Notes under the pieces: generated by a model | Seen by the model: only the letters and a program-made list of their open reading frames with translations | Database searches by the model: none | What the model was told of the DNA's origin: nothing | Part shown: piece by piece, positions 8,482-18,069 of the stretch | How positions within the stretch are numbered: position 1 is the stretch's first letter | Layout: every line of letters starts with the position of its first letter | Assembly: GCF_013376475.1 (NCBI RefSeq) | Contig: NZ_CP045508.1 | Coordinates: forward strand, 3,074,001-3,138,000 | DNA: 64,000 nucleotides | Origin: Desulfolutivibrio sulfoxidireducens | GTDB lineage: Bacteria; Desulfobacterota; Desulfovibrionia; Desulfovibrionales; Desulfovibrionaceae | Direction: 5' to 3' | Made by a program: the position numbers and the translations under genes

Positions 8482-8757
8482 TTCGCGTTCTTGAAATCCG
8501 CGCATGTGATTTCAGGGTCAGACGGAACAAAGCGTGCGATTCTTTTTGAAAAACACTGTCGCATCATCCAGGGACGCGGCACTGGAGCCGCGGCCCAAAC
8601 CCGCATGAAATCCAGGCCTTGCCCGCGACGCGTCAGGCGCCTCGCCCGCGTGTCCCGTCGCGACGCGGTGTAACCGACACGCGCCCCACCGGACGCGCCA
8701 TGGCCGGCGTCCCCACGTTTGCGCCGCCACACCTGTCATGAACCAAGGAGAACTTCC

Positions 8758-10113
8758 ATTTTCACCCTTCCCACCTTCACCGATTTCCAGGCCCATCTCG
8801 ACGGCCTGGGGCTTTTCCACATGGATATGGGCCTTGACCGCATGCATCGGGCGCTCGCGGCCCTTGGACTGACGCGGCTTCCCCATGTCGGGGCGCAGGT
8901 CGTGGGCACCAACGGCAAGGGCGGCACGGCCACGCTTCTGGCCGCCCTGTGCGCGGCCCACGGTCTGACCGCGGGCCTCTCCACCTCCCCGCATTTTCTG
9001 TCCGTGCGAGAGCGCATCCGGGCCTACCGGGGAAATATCCCGGGCGATCCCTCCGCGTCCGACGCGCCCCTCGGCGACGGCCTGCTGTCCGAGGCGGCCT
9101 GGCTTGGCGCGGCCCGGGAGGTCCTTTCGGCCACCGCGCCCTTTGGCCCATCGGGCCGATTGACCTATTTCGAGTTGTTGACGGTCATGGCCGCGCGGCT
9201 TTTCACGGACCGTCCGGCGGACGTGGCCGTGTACGAGGCCGGGCTTGGCGGGGCCCACGACGCCACCACGGCCCTTTCGCGCGATCTGGTGGTCTATACG
9301 GCCATGGGCATGGACCATGCCGGGGTGCTCGGGCCGACGCTTGCCCATGTGGCCCGGGACAAGGCCGGGGCCATCCCGCGCCAGGGTCTGGTCGTGACCG
9401 GGGAGCAGCCGCCCGAGGCCTTGGCGACGCTTATGGCCCGGGCCGGGGAGGCGGGGGCGCGGCTTTCCCAAGCCCGGGAGGTGGTGGACTACTGCGCGGC
9501 GACCGGGACCGTGCGGTTTCCGGACGCTGGCCTCGTGATCGAGGGGGCCATGCTGGGCATGCCGGGGTCCTTTCAGGCCGAGAACGCGCGCACGGCCCTG
9601 GCGGCGTTTTTTGTGCTGGCCGACCGGATGGGCCTGCCGATCTCCGACGAGGCGGTACGCCGGGCGCTTTCCGCGACGCGCATCGCGGGCCGGATGCAGC
9701 GGCTTCGCATGCCCGGGACGCGGGGAGAGCTGCTCCTGGACTGCGCGCACAACGTGCCGGCCATGCTGGCGCTCGAGGCCGCGCTTGAGGCCGAGGGGAC
9801 GCGGCCCACAGCGGTGGTCTTCACCTGCCTCGCGGACAAGGATTTCGAGGGGCTGGCCGGGATCGTGGGCCGGCTTTCGTCCGGGCCGATCCTGGCGCCC
9901 GGGCTGTCGTGCCCGGGCCGGACCCGGGACCCGGCCGACGTGGCGAGAAGGCTTGGCCCCCGGGCCGAGCCGGTCGTGGACGCGGCGGCGGCGCTTTCCC
10001 GGTGCGCGGACATGCCCGGAACGGTCCTGGTGTGCGGATCGATGTACCTTGTGGCCGAGGTGCTGGCGCTTCACGCGACGCCCGTCGCCCTCTCGCCGGC
10101 CGACTGGCGCTGA
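8758..10113 (+). CDS. folC: Folylpolyglutamate synthase / dihydrofolate synthase
   Basis: The enzyme ligates glutamate to dihydropteroate and to reduced folates using ATP in the cytoplasm. Visible family features are the Mur-ligase-type P-loop GTNGKGGT near residue 48, the STSPHFLSVRERIR segment, EAGLGGAHDATT, a TAMGMDHAGVLG block and the C-terminal LDCAHN motif. Length from 8758 is 451 residues, normal for FolC. No ATG, GTG or TTG lies near the conserved N-terminus with a ribosome-binding site. AAGGAG at 8744-8749 sits eight bases before an ATT at 8758, so I place the start there. The alternative is TTG at 8719, which has no Shine-Dalgarno and would add an atypical leader. Confidence 0.85.
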   Translation: MFTLPTFTDFQAHLDGLGLFHMDMGLDRMHRALAALGLTRLPHVGAQVVGTNGKGGTATLLAALCAAHGLTAGLSTSPHFLSVRERIRAYRGNIPGDPSASDAPLGDGLLSEAAWLGAAREVLSATAPFGPSGRLTYFELLTVMAARLFTDRPADVAVYEAGLGGAHDATTALSRDLVVYTAMGMDHAGVLGPTLAHVARDKAGAIPRQGLVVTGEQPPEALATLMARAGEAGARLSQAREVVDYCAATGTVRFPDAGLVIEGAMLGMPGSFQAENARTALAAFFVLADRMGLPISDEAVRRALSATRIAGRMQRLRMPGTRGELLLDCAHNVPAMLALEAALEAEGTRPTAVVFTCLADKDFEGLAGIVGRLSSGPILAPGLSCPGRTRDPADVARRLGPRAEPVVDAAAALSRCADMPGTVLVCGSMYLVAEVLALHATPVALSPADWR

Positions 10114-10438
10114 TCACCCCCCCCCCGAGCCCATGGCACGCCGCTGCCGGCCGGGGGATGGGCCAGGGGCGAGGATCAGGAAGCGGCGGCTTTCGGACGA
10201 TACCGGCGGGTTTTGCGTCTGCCGGATACATCCGGGTTGCGCGGGGAAAACGCATGCCAAACCGGCGGGATGGTCAAGGAAAACGGTCCAGGGCCACCTC
10301 AGCCCTCCTCGGCGGCGAGATGCCGCTGGAAGGTCACGAGGTCCATATCCTGGTATGGTTTACCCACGGCAATTTCTCCGTAACAGGCTGAATTGACATG
10401 GCTTATACTTCAATTGCGGAGCCGGGGCAATAATCACG
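10114..10438. other. 325-base region between folC and the AT-rich island
   Basis: No gene or RNA can be supported. Composition drops sharply from about position 10380, marking the left edge of the AT-rich methyltransferase segment. Confidence 0.4.
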
Positions 10439-11341
10439 TCAAGATATAAACTCTTCAATTTTACTAGCAAAAATTCCATTGACACTTCGCAAACACGGAA
10501 TGCCCAAAAGAATTGGATACGCGATAAGCGCTTCAGGACTATACAGGAAATTTTCTATTTTAATTAATGGACATTTAAATTTTGGACAGGCCCATGCTTC
10601 ACCTTCTATCTCGTCAGATTCACAGTCTTTTTGTATGATGGTAATAGCTGTGGGGTTCAAGGGATTTATTCCAGATGAAAACAATTCATGTGTAATCACC
10701 GAATAGCCAAGAGACAAAGAAATTTCCTTTAATTTTCTGCAATACCTAAAATGTTCCATTCGTCGCTTTCCATCTTCACTCGCAAACTCATAACCGGGCT
10801 CTAATAGGATCAAGAATTTTCTTGCCACCCGATAGAGCTCTCTAAGTATCGGCTCTTCATTACCATGATTAGGCTCTATAGAATGCGATGTATATACGAC
10901 ATCAATCGAATCATTTTTAAAAGGGATATCCAGCAAATCGCCAGTACAAATTTTAGCTTTGGCAACACCCTTTTGTTTCAGAAATCGACTCGCATATGCA
11001 GCCCTAGACCAGCTCAAATCAAAACCATAACAATCTATATCAGAAGCTAAAGACTCTGCAACATACGCTAATGTGGTAGCTTCACCCACACCAGCTTCGA
11101 GAAGAGAGCTAGGCCTGCATAGTCCTAGAATTGTTTTCGAAATTTTTGCTGCATACGACATTTTCCAATCGAGTATCTTTTTATCATTTAACGAATCAAT
11201 ATATGTACCACTCTGAAAATCATAGCTATATTCAATAATATCCGATTCACTAATTCCACCAAAAGCATTATTGCGCAAATAATCCATGACATTAATGCCT
11301 TCCGTTTTATACATATCATGGAGTCGCTTAGGACTAATCAT
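10439..11341 (-). CDS. SAM-dependent methyltransferase with Trm112-like C-terminal tail
   Basis: The 300-residue protein has a class I methyltransferase core: LLEAGVGEATTLAYVAE as motif I near residue 83, CYGFDLS as motif II, and TGDLLDIPFKNDSIDVVYT as motifs III-IV. The last 50 residues (ACPKFKCPLIK followed by YSPEALIAYPILLGIPCL) resemble the zinc-ribbon-like Trm112 fold, which activates methyltransferases, here attached to the enzyme. The substrate is unknown. The ATG at 11341 follows AGGAG. The gene is far richer in A and T than its neighbours and lies against an IS3 remnant, so recent horizontal transfer is likely. Confidence 0.7.
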   Translation of the reverse strand: MISPKRLHDMYKTEGINVMDYLRNNAFGGISESDIIEYSYDFQSGTYIDSLNDKKILDWKMSYAAKISKTILGLCRPSSLLEAGVGEATTLAYVAESLASDIDCYGFDLSWSRAAYASRFLKQKGVAKAKICTGDLLDIPFKNDSIDVVYTSHSIEPNHGNEEPILRELYRVARKFLILLEPGYEFASEDGKRRMEHFRYCRKLKEISLSLGYSVITHELFSSGINPLNPTAITIIQKDCESDEIEGEAWACPKFKCPLIKIENFLYSPEALIAYPILLGIPCLRSVNGIFASKIEEFIS

Positions 11342-11459
11342 CACAATCTCCTCTTTCATTATTTCGAAAGTCAAGGGTTAAAAACAGTACGGATGCAACG
11401 ACACATACCAAAAAGCTGCTTGACTTCAAACATCTTATCTTTATAGCCAAAAGACGTTT

Positions 11460-11945
11460 CCCAAAGTGAAGTGGTCCCAAATGATTGGACAGTTTTACGG
11501 CGAAGTGAAGCTCTCGTCCGGTTGCTGCTCATGCATTCTTCGAGGCCGATTGGCCTTTTCAGTATACCTCCAGTGCCGACGACCGTCAAAAGCCGTATGC
11601 GATCGCTGCCCATTGCAAAAACGGAACCCGTTTCCAATCGCCTGCCGGGCCTGGCTGCCGGTTTCCGGCCCTCACAGGGAGATGCACTCCCATTTCACCG
11701 AGCGCCACAGGCGTTCGATGAAGACATTGCCCATCCATCGGCCCTTGCCATCCATGGACATGGATACTGAGGTGGTCCCGTTTGGCGCACATCGTACGCG
11801 ATGGCCAACTCGCTCAAGGTCAACTCGCCGGACAGGGCCTCGAGCGTCGCCTTGGCCTTAAATCCAGCCGAAAAATTTCGTCGCTGGACATCGGAAACCA
11901 TCCTCCTCGCTTGAGGACCATCGCTTAACCGATTGTCCATTTTTT
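11460..11945 (-). mobile_element. Degenerate IS3-family insertion sequence remnant
   Basis: Reading the minus strand, an OrfA start (ATG at 11901 behind GAGGAGG) gives RRNFSAGFKAKATLEAL, the typical N-terminus of IS3-family OrfA. After about 42 residues it runs directly into the C-terminal catalytic part of OrfB (MDGKGRWMGNVFIERLWRS) in a different frame, ending at a premature stop at 11672. Further homologous residues (NGQRSHTAFDGR) continue to about 11520. Everything between the OrfA N-terminus and the OrfB DDE glutamate region is deleted, so the element is dead. Its exact ends are uncertain. Confidence 0.75.
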
Positions 11946-12000
11946 GCGACCAGCGTGACGTATCCTATTGATAAGTATGTCAATACAAATTCATTAGAAT

Positions 12001-12044
12001 GAAAACACTCCGCCCACGATCCTCTCGCGGGCGGGGTGAAAATC
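12001..12044 (-). terminator. Intrinsic terminator of ispG-proS
   Basis: On the minus strand, arms at 12029-12038 and 12006-12015 pair over 10 bp with one mismatch and are followed by TTTTC. It lies about 40 bases after the proS stop. Confidence 0.65.
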
Positions 12045-12075
12045 CGTACAAAAGACAGCTCGGCGGGACGTTGCC

Positions 12076-13806
12076 CTAGCGGCGCTTCTCCCAGCCCTCC
12101 CGGACCGTCTGGCGATACGCCATAAACGCCTCCGCGAATCCCTCCAGCGGCAACTCGCCCTTCTCCCCGGTGCGCCGGTCCTTGGTCTCAACCACCCCCC
12201 GGGCCAGCCCCTTGCCCCCAAGCACCAACTGGATCGGAAACCCCATCAGATCCGCGTCCTTGAACTTCACCCCCGGCCGCTCGTCCCGGTCGTCCAAAAG
12301 CACCTCCACGCCCATGCCCGTAAGCGCGTCGTGCAGCTCCCGCGCCTTGGCCATGGCCGCCTCGTCCTTGGGGCTCAACGTGAGGAGCGCCACCTCGAAC
12401 GGGGCCATGGGCGGCGGAAACACGATCCCGTGCTCGTCGTGGTTCTGCTCCAGACAGGCCGCCACCACCCGGGACACGCCGATGCCGTAGCAGCCCATGA
12501 TGATGGGCCGCTCCTTGCCCTCCTCGTCCAGAAACATCGCGCCCATGGTCTTGCTGTACTTGGTGCCCAGCTTGAACACGTGCCCGACCTCGATGCCCTT
12601 GGTGAATACAAGCGGCTGGCCGCACTTGGGGCACAAATCCCCAGGAGCCACCTGCCGCAGGTCCAGGAAACATTCGATCGTGGCGTCCCGGGCCAGGTCC
12701 ACATGCCGCAGATGCGCATCCGCCGCGTTGGCCCCCACGATCCAGTCCGACCGCCCGGCCAGCTCCTTGTCGGCGTAGATCAGGTCCACCGAAAGCCCCA
12801 CCGGGCCGGCGAAACCAACGGGCGCGCCCGTGACCCGGGTCACCACCTCGGGCGACGCCAACTCCATCTCCGTGGCCCCGAGCACGTTTTTGAGCTTGAC
12901 CTCGTTTAATTCCCGATCCCCGCGCACCAGGGCCGCCACCACCCTGCCGTCGGCCACATAGAGCAGGGTCTTGACGATCCGGTCGGCGGAAACGCCCAGG
13001 AATTCGGCCACCTGCTCCACGGTGTGCACTCCGGGGGTGGGCACGCTCTCGGCCGGCGGGCAGAAGCTGGCGCCCTCGGTCACGTGGCACACGGCCTCGG
13101 CCTTCTCCAGGTTGGCCCCGTACTCGCAGGCCGAACAGGCCGCGATGGTGTCCTCGCCCGTGGCCGCCAGGACCATGAATTCATGGGAAAAACTGCCGCC
13201 GATGGGGCCGGAGTCGGCCTCCACGGCCCGAAACGTCAGCCCCAGCCGGGTGAATATCCGGGCATAGGCGTCGTACATGGCGAAATAGCTTGTGTCCGCG
13301 CCGGCGTCGTCCTTGTCGAAGGAATAGGCGTCCTTCATGATGAATTCGCGGCCGCGCATGAGCCCGAACCGGGGACGAATCTCGTCGCGGAACTTGGTCT
13401 GGATCTGGTACAGGTTGAGCGGAAGCTGGCGGTAGGACCGTATCTCGTGGCGCACCAGATCCGTGACCACCTCCTCATGCGTCGGCCCCAGGCACGACTC
13501 CCGATCGTGGCGGTCGATGAAGCGCAAAAGCTCCTTGCCGTAGACGTCCCAGCGCCCGCTCTCCTTCCACAGATCCCCGGGCTGCACCGCCGGCATGAGC
13601 ACCTCCAGGGCCCCGGCCCGGTTCATCTCCTCCCGGACCACGGCGGCCACGTTGTTTAAGGCGCGCAGTCCCAGCGGCAGATAGGTATACACCCCGGCGG
13701 TGAGCTTGCGGATCATGCCCGCGCGCAGAAGGAGCTTGTGGGACACCACCTCGGCGTCGGCCGGGTCTTCCTTGAGCGTGGGCGCGTAATAGGTGCTCAG
13801 GCGCAT
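12076..13806 (-). CDS. proS: Prolyl-tRNA synthetase (bacterial, with editing insertion)
   Basis: This class II synthetase charges tRNA-Pro. The 576-residue length is that of the long bacterial ProS with an INS editing domain. Motif 2 ([17 protein letters not shown]) and motif 3 near GCYGIGVSR are both visible, as is the N-terminal start [13 protein letters not shown]. The ATG at 13806 lies inside the end of ispG (10-base overlap) behind AAGGA, so the two genes are co-translated. A terminator follows at 12001-12044. Confidence 0.97.
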   Translation of the reverse strand: MRLSTYYAPTLKEDPADAEVVSHKLLLRAGMIRKLTAGVYTYLPLGLRALNNVAAVVREEMNRAGALEVLMPAVQPGDLWKESGRWDVYGKELLRFIDRHDRESCLGPTHEEVVTDLVRHEIRSYRQLPLNLYQIQTKFRDEIRPRFGLMRGREFIMKDAYSFDKDDAGADTSYFAMYDAYARIFTRLGLTFRAVEADSGPIGGSFSHEFMVLAATGEDTIAACSACEYGANLEKAEAVCHVTEGASFCPPAESVPTPGVHTVEQVAEFLGVSADRIVKTLLYVADGRVVAALVRGDRELNEVKLKNVLGATEMELASPEVVTRVTGAPVGFAGPVGLSVDLIYADKELAGRSDWIVGANAADAHLRHVDLARDATIECFLDLRQVAPGDLCPKCGQPLVFTKGIEVGHVFKLGTKYSKTMGAMFLDEEGKERPIIMGCYGIGVSRVVAACLEQNHDEHGIVFPPPMAPFEVALLTLSPKDEAAMAKARELHDALTGMGVEVLLDDRDERPGVKFKDADLMGFPIQLVLGGKGLARGVVETKDRRTGEKGELPLEGFAEAFMAYRQTVREGWEKRR

Positions 13807-14903
13807 GCGGATTCCTTTTTTTTCTCGTCGATGACGCGTTCGAGTTCTTCCATGAACCGGGCCAGAAGCGCCTCCTGGCCCTTGACCTTGCACACCAGCT
13901 CGCCCTTGCGGAAGATGACCCCCAGGCCCCGGCCGCCGGCCAGGCCGATGTCCGCCTCCCGGGCCTCGCCCGGACCGTTGACCACGCAGCCCATGACCGC
14001 CACGGTGAATACCTCGGTCACGTGCGCAAGGCGCTCCTCCACGGCCTCGGCCAGGGCCGCCAGATCGATCTCGGTACGGCCGCAGGTGGGACAGGAAATG
14101 ATCTCCGGCCCCCGGGAGCGGATGCCCAGGCAGCGCAATATCTCCCAGGCCGCGGCCATCTCGGTCACCGGATTGCCGGTCAAGGATACCCGCAGCGTGT
14201 CCCCCAGGCCCTGCCACAAAAGGATGCCCAGCCCCACGCCGGATTTGACCGCGCCGCGCATGGGGGTTCCGGCCTCGGTGATGCCGATGTGCAGCGGATA
14301 ATCGACCTTTTCGGATAAAAGCCGGTAGGCGGCGATGGTCCGGGGGACGTTGGAGGACTTCAGCGAGATCTTTATCTGGTCGAAGCCGCGCTTCTCCAGA
14401 AGGGCCACGTGGCCAAGCGCGCTTTCGACCATGGCCTCGGGCGTGGGGCCGCCGTATTTGAGCAAGAGATTCTTTTCCACGGAGCCGCTGTTGACCCCGA
14501 TGCGGATGGGAACGCCCCGGTCCTTGGCGGCGGACGCCACGGCGTCCACGGCCGCCTCCCCGCCGATGTTGCCGGGATTGATGCGCAACCCGTCCACCCC
14601 GGCCTCGAGGGCCGCCAGGGCCAGCCGGTGGTCGAAATGGATGTCCGCGATAAGGGGGACGGGGGACTGCCGCCTGATGTCGGCGATGGCCCGGGCCGCG
14701 GCCTCGTCGAGCACGGCCAGGCGCACGATCTCGCACCCGGCCCGGGTCAGGGCCAGAATCTGGGCCACGGTGGCGGCCACGTCGCGGGTGTCGGTGTTGG
14801 TCATGCTCTGGACCCGGATGGGGTGTCCGCCGCCGATGACCAGGGGGCCAAGCCGGATGGGGCGCGTGGCCCGCCTTGTGGGAACGAGGGATGTGTTGTC
14901 CAT
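13797..14903 (-). CDS. ispG: 4-hydroxy-3-methylbut-2-enyl diphosphate synthase (flavodoxin/ferredoxin)
   Basis: IspG is an iron-sulfur enzyme of the MEP isoprenoid pathway converting MEcPP to HMBPP. The family blocks [22 protein letters not shown] and the cluster-binding cysteines (SCPTCGR and the CVVNGPGEA motif) are present. The length of 368 residues is normal. I prefer the ATG at 14903, which places the RPIRLG block as in known proteins; an in-frame ATG at 14924 would add seven residues, and neither has a strong Shine-Dalgarno. It overlaps proS. Confidence 0.96.
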   Translation of the reverse strand: MDNTSLVPTRRATRPIRLGPLVIGGGHPIRVQSMTNTDTRDVAATVAQILALTRAGCEIVRLAVLDEAAARAIADIRRQSPVPLIADIHFDHRLALAALEAGVDGLRINPGNIGGEAAVDAVASAAKDRGVPIRIGVNSGSVEKNLLLKYGGPTPEAMVESALGHVALLEKRGFDQIKISLKSSNVPRTIAAYRLLSEKVDYPLHIGITEAGTPMRGAVKSGVGLGILLWQGLGDTLRVSLTGNPVTEMAAAWEILRCLGIRSRGPEIISCPTCGRTEIDLAALAEAVEERLAHVTEVFTVAVMGCVVNGPGEAREADIGLAGGRGLGVIFRKGELVCKVKGQEALLARFMEELERVIDEKKKESACA

Positions 14904-15130
14904 GGAAGTGCCTGTAAGCCGCATCTGCTAGCCCATTTCCGGCCCGAAGCCAAGGGCGGCCGGACCGGAGGCGGTGGATCGCGCGACCCGGCGCAAAAGG
15001 CGGACAATGCCGCGCGAGCTTTGCATTTTTCCTTGAAACTGCTACCGATACAGTCAGGAATCGTTTTGGGCGCTCGCCCGACAGGCTGCGCGCGGTCGGT
15101 CCCAAACCCAGAGTGCGCGGGGAATCAGAG

Positions 15131-15610
15131 ATGTTCGGCTCACTGTTCAAAAAAGCGGAAAAGACCGACCCCAGGGAACGCCGCCGGGCCTACCGGGTGA
15201 GCATCAAGGACCTCCAGGTGGTGGTGCACGGTCAAAGCGCCACCTTCACCTTCACGGCCAAGGACATCAGCGCCCTTGGGGTGGGGGTCCTGACCGACGC
15301 CAAGGCCTTTACGCCGGGCATCCTCATCCGTCTGGACATCAAGCAGGGGGGGCGGATTCTCGCGGCCGGGCTGACGGCCACGGTGGTGCGCGCCGGTGGC
15401 GGGGTGGTGGGCTGTCAGTTCCAGGACATGACCAAGGCCCAGGAGACGATCCTGCATTCCCTGGTGCTGGAGGAGCAGAAACGGCAGGCGGCCAGCCGCA
15501 GGCCCGAAGCCCATTGCCAGGCCCCTCTTGAGGGCGTGGAGGGCTCGCTGACCTTTGTGGACCCCTGGACCGAGGCCAAGAAAAAGGGTTTTTTCGGCAA
15601 AAAGAAATGA
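15131..15610 (+). CDS. PilZ-domain protein, probable c-di-GMP receptor
   Basis: The 159-residue protein carries the PilZ RRxxR signature (RERRRAYRV near residue 20) and the downstream DISALGVG (D/NxSxxG) motif, which together bind cyclic di-GMP. No enzymatic domain is attached, and the C-terminus ends in a lysine-rich [10 protein letters not shown] stretch that could touch membrane or nucleic acid. Such single-domain proteins usually act as effectors on motility or exopolysaccharide machinery. The target is unknown, and the neighbours do not help. Confidence 0.85.
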   Translation: MFGSLFKKAEKTDPRERRRAYRVSIKDLQVVVHGQSATFTFTAKDISALGVGVLTDAKAFTPGILIRLDIKQGGRILAAGLTATVVRAGGGVVGCQFQDMTKAQETILHSLVLEEQKRQAASRRPEAHCQAPLEGVEGSLTFVDPWTEAKKKGFFGKKK

Positions 15611-15640
15611 TCTCGAGCCCGACCGCCGGCATGCCGGCCG

Positions 15641-16033
15641 TCAACTGACCCGAATGCCGCCGGTCCGGTTCTCCTTGGGGCGGCGGACGCGGGTTCCATG
15701 CAGGCCGCGCCGGACCATGTACAGAAGCTTTTTCGAGAACCGGATCACCCAGGCCCTGTCCATCTTCTCCCTGACGATCATCTCCTGGGTCAGGCCCGGT
15801 TGTATCCCGGCCATGCCGTTTCGCCCCGCCCGGCGTCTGCGGGCGTATTCCCCGAGTTCCTCCACCAGGATCATGGTCTTGCGGAAGTCCCGGACCTTCT
15901 CGTTGACGTGGATATGAAATGTCCCGTCGCGAACCAGCAAAAATCCCCAGCAATCGATGTTGGGCACCTGATGGATTTCAAGATCGGAGCGTTTCCCGGC
16001 CATGGCGTACAGCCTGTCGAGCAGAACGGACAT
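15641..16033 (-). CDS. Small unknown protein with faint ImmA/IrrE-like features
   Basis: This is a 130-residue basic protein with GGGAGAAGACGC upstream of its ATG. A segment LVEELGEYARRR followed by REKMDRAWVIRF is reminiscent of the helix pair of ImmA/IrrE-type proteins, but the HExxH zinc site is not intact, so peptidase activity is unlikely. I do not recognise it with confidence. It converges on the PilZ gene, with about 30 bases between stops. Confidence 0.55.
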   Translation of the reverse strand: MSVLLDRLYAMAGKRSDLEIHQVPNIDCWGFLLVRDGTFHIHVNEKVRDFRKTMILVEELGEYARRRRAGRNGMAGIQPGLTQEMIVREKMDRAWVIRFSKKLLYMVRRGLHGTRVRRPKENRTGGIRVS

Positions 16034-16254
16034 GCGTCTTCTCCCGCCTGATTTTCCGGTCGCGTGGTCGTTCCGGTGGATGGATCCCCGGCCGGCGTCG
16101 CCGGGAACCCCAAGAAGGTAGGTCGCCCGGCCGGGACGTCAAGTCCGGCGGCATCGCGCCCGGACCGTTGCCCAAGATGTCGACAACGGGTATGTGACAA
16201 CGAACACTGTGGTGGCCCGTGGGGGCCGCAAACCAAACGCTACGGGACACCCCA

Positions 16255-16425
16255 ATGGATTACGACTACATCCGGCACGCGGTGAAAACCGGCGACAAGA
16301 TTCTCGAACTCGCCAGATCCCTCGATCTGGACCCGCAGCGCCACACCATCAAGGAACTGGCCGACACCATCCTGCGCGCGGCACTCAAGAAGGAATCGCC
16401 GCCTGACGACAACGCCCCCTCCTGA
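16255..16425 (+). CDS. Small hypothetical protein (56 residues)
   Basis: A short open frame, MDYDYIRHAVKTGDKILELA onward, has the third-position G/C preference of local genes and looks helical. It is acidic at the C-terminus. The ribosome-binding site is weak (GGGA about 9 bases upstream). It is divergent from the preceding gene. No function can be suggested. Confidence 0.5.
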   Translation: MDYDYIRHAVKTGDKILELARSLDLDPQRHTIKELADTILRAALKKESPPDDNAPS

Positions 16426-16458
16426 GCAAAGGGTGCCGGAAAGACGCGGCAGCCCCTA

Positions 16459-17013
16459 CTATTCCAGGTCGATGATCACCGGTCCGTAGATGTTCTGCAT
16501 GGGCCGGGATGAAAAACGGTCCTTCTTGATTTCCTTTCCGTCATACAAGATGCTTTCGATGAGGATGATCTTCTTCATCCACACATCATTCTCAATTGTC
16601 TTGGGAATATCGCTCTCTATGATCCTGGCCGTGATCTTGTCGATGTCGACTTCCTCCACGTCGCTGAAGGAATACTCGTGCACGTATTCCTCATTGAATC
16701 CAAAACAATAGGTGAAGCAGTTCTTGACGTGAGGCTGAAACACCTTCTTGATCGACTGCTTCTTGATCTCGCAATTTATCTTGTTCAGGCTGACCCGGAG
16801 TTTTTCCTTCTCATTGACCACGATGTACACCACGGGCCGATTGCTCTCCAGAAGGTCTTCCCCAGCGGAATGGACATTGTTGTCCACCCCGTGGAAGATG
16901 TATTCGATATAGCGTTCCCGATTGCTTTCCTTGGCCTCCCGGACAATATCCTTCTCGATATAGGAATAAAACACCCGTTGGCCGAACCCTTTGATCTCGA
17001 TGCTGAACTTCAT
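16459..17013 (-). CDS. Hypothetical protein of atypical composition
   Basis: The 184-residue product begins MKFSIEIKGFGQRVF behind a strong GGGAGGAGCGGGAG leader. It is rich in isoleucine, lysine and glutamate, appears beta-strand rich, and has one CFTYCF pair. It has no signal peptide and no motif that I recognise. Its AT content and codon use differ from the adjacent genes, suggesting acquisition from elsewhere. Confidence 0.6.
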   Translation of the reverse strand: MKFSIEIKGFGQRVFYSYIEKDIVREAKESNRERYIEYIFHGVDNNVHSAGEDLLESNRPVVYIVVNEKEKLRVSLNKINCEIKKQSIKKVFQPHVKNCFTYCFGFNEEYVHEYSFSDVEEVDIDKITARIIESDIPKTIENDVWMKKIILIESILYDGKEIKKDRFSSRPMQNIYGPVIIDLE

Positions 17014-17144
17014 CTCCCGCTCCTCCCTCGTAATGGTGGACGCCTTTCCATATCCGGAGCCAGGAACCGGCCCAGGCGGCACATCCCTTGCTTTTCCCCG
17101 TCGGCGGCACACGCCCCGCCTCCGACGAAAATATTTATTCCTAT

Positions 17145-17162
17145 CCGGAAATCATATTCCGG
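17145..17162. promoter_or_regulatory. Inverted repeat CCGGAA-N6-TTCCGG, possible operator
   Basis: A perfect 6-bp inverted repeat with a 6-base spacer lies in the AT-rich gap between the divergent genes at 16459-17013 and 17257-18069. Further TCCGG half-sites are nearby. The position suits control of one or both genes. Confidence 0.35.
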
Positions 17163-17256
17163 TCAAACAACCCTTCTCCGGACGAGAATTCAGATACTTT
17201 CCCTGTCCGGACCCAACACCTTTTCAATACCCGCCGCCAGGATTATTCCCCTCCCC

Positions 17257-18069
17257 ATGCGCACACACCATCCCCACTCCCAAAATGCCCCCTTCGTCCT
17301 GTTGCTGGCCCTGGCCATCCTGGCCGCCACCACCTCCACGGCCACGGCCCAAACCGCCGCCGTCCCCATCCCCGCCGCACTGGCGCAACGCCTCAAGGAC
17401 GCCGGAACCCCGCGCCAGAAGGCCGCCGCCTTTCTCGGCATCCCCTACCGCGACGATGCCACCGTGGATGAGTTCGCCCGGTTCACCCTCTTCGAACACC
17501 CCGAAACCACCCTTGAGGCCCCGGCCCTGAACTGCAGCGGCTTCGTCCTGTCCGTCTCGCGATTTCTCTTCAATACGAACATCACCTTGTCCCAGGCCAA
17601 AAAGGACCGCGCCGGCGATTCCGGCCCAAACTCCCCCCACGGCCGGGACTGGGACTTCGGCCTGGACCTCATCCGCAACATCACCGACGGCCTGCCCCGC
17701 CGGACCATCCTGCCCGACGCCTCCAGCCCTGACCTCGACTCCGCCACCGGCCACACCCTGCGCGGCTTCCCCATCGCCGACACCGCCGCCTGGAAAAACG
17801 TCCTGCCCCGGCTTCGCCCCGGCTTCGCCTACCTGGCCAGCATCAGCAAGCCGGTTCGAAAAACCGGCTATACCCTGCTCCACTACCATGTGGCCCTCAT
17901 CTTGCCAAACCCCGACGGCTCCGTCTCCTTCCTCCACGCCACCCCCAATTCCGGAGCCCACCAGCTCACCATCTCCACCCCCAAAGGCCTCGCCCAACTC
18001 CAATCCCAGTTTCGCGACAAATCCCCGGCCGAAAAACATATCCTCATCATCGAAGCCCCCCTGCCCTGA
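17257..18069 (+). CDS. Exported protein, possible NlpC/P60-like cysteine hydrolase
   Basis: The 270-residue protein has a signal peptide (hydrophobic core FVLLLALAILAA, likely cleavage after TATAQ). It contains a conserved-looking cysteine in LNCSGFVLSVSR (about residue 93) and a histidine in LHYHVALIL (about residue 210). The NCSGF ... HVALI pairing resembles the Cys-His arrangement of NlpC/P60 and related papain-fold peptidoglycan hydrolases, so a periplasmic cell-wall role is possible but unproven. There is no good Shine-Dalgarno before the ATG. A GC-rich hairpin element begins immediately after the stop. Confidence 0.6.
   Translation: MRTHHPHSQNAPFVLLLALAILAATTSTATAQTAAVPIPAALAQRLKDAGTPRQKAAAFLGIPYRDDATVDEFARFTLFEHPETTLEAPALNCSGFVLSVSRFLFNTNITLSQAKKDRAGDSGPNSPHGRDWDFGLDLIRNITDGLPRRTILPDASSPDLDSATGHTLRGFPIADTAAWKNVLPRLRPGFAYLASISKPVRKTGYTLLHYHVALILPNPDGSVSFLHATPNSGAHQLTISTPKGLAQLQSQFRDKSPAEKHILIIEAPLP

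Noticed and set aside
9909-10391. Plus-strand open frame overlapping the folC end
   Set aside because: It is in another frame of folC and then non-coding DNA; composition is explained by GC-rich shadow coding.
11371-11637. Open frame of 88 residues on the minus strand
   Set aside because: It runs through the IS3 remnant (out of frame with OrfB) and into the methyltransferase leader, without a protein-like pattern of its own.
10439-11945. Prophage or integrative element
   Set aside because: No integrase, structural or replication genes are present and no attachment repeats were seen; an IS remnant with one passenger gene explains it.
12001-12075. Riboswitch or T-box near proS/ispG
   Set aside because: Only a terminator is seen behind proS, and the leader before ispG shows no T-box or riboswitch pattern.
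12188-13090. Long alternative frames opposite and across proS, tadA, ffh and others
   Set aside because: High GC leaves long stop-free shadow frames. They give Gly/Arg/Pro/His-rich nonsense, while the true frames have clear family motifs.
14904-15130. Sigma54 promoter before the PilZ gene (TTTGCAT region)
   Set aside because: TTTGCA is present but the -24 position lacks GG, so the match is too poor.
16255-17013. Toxin-antitoxin pair formed by the small plus gene and the following minus gene
   Set aside because: The genes are convergent rather than in one operon, and neither shows a known toxin or antitoxin motif.
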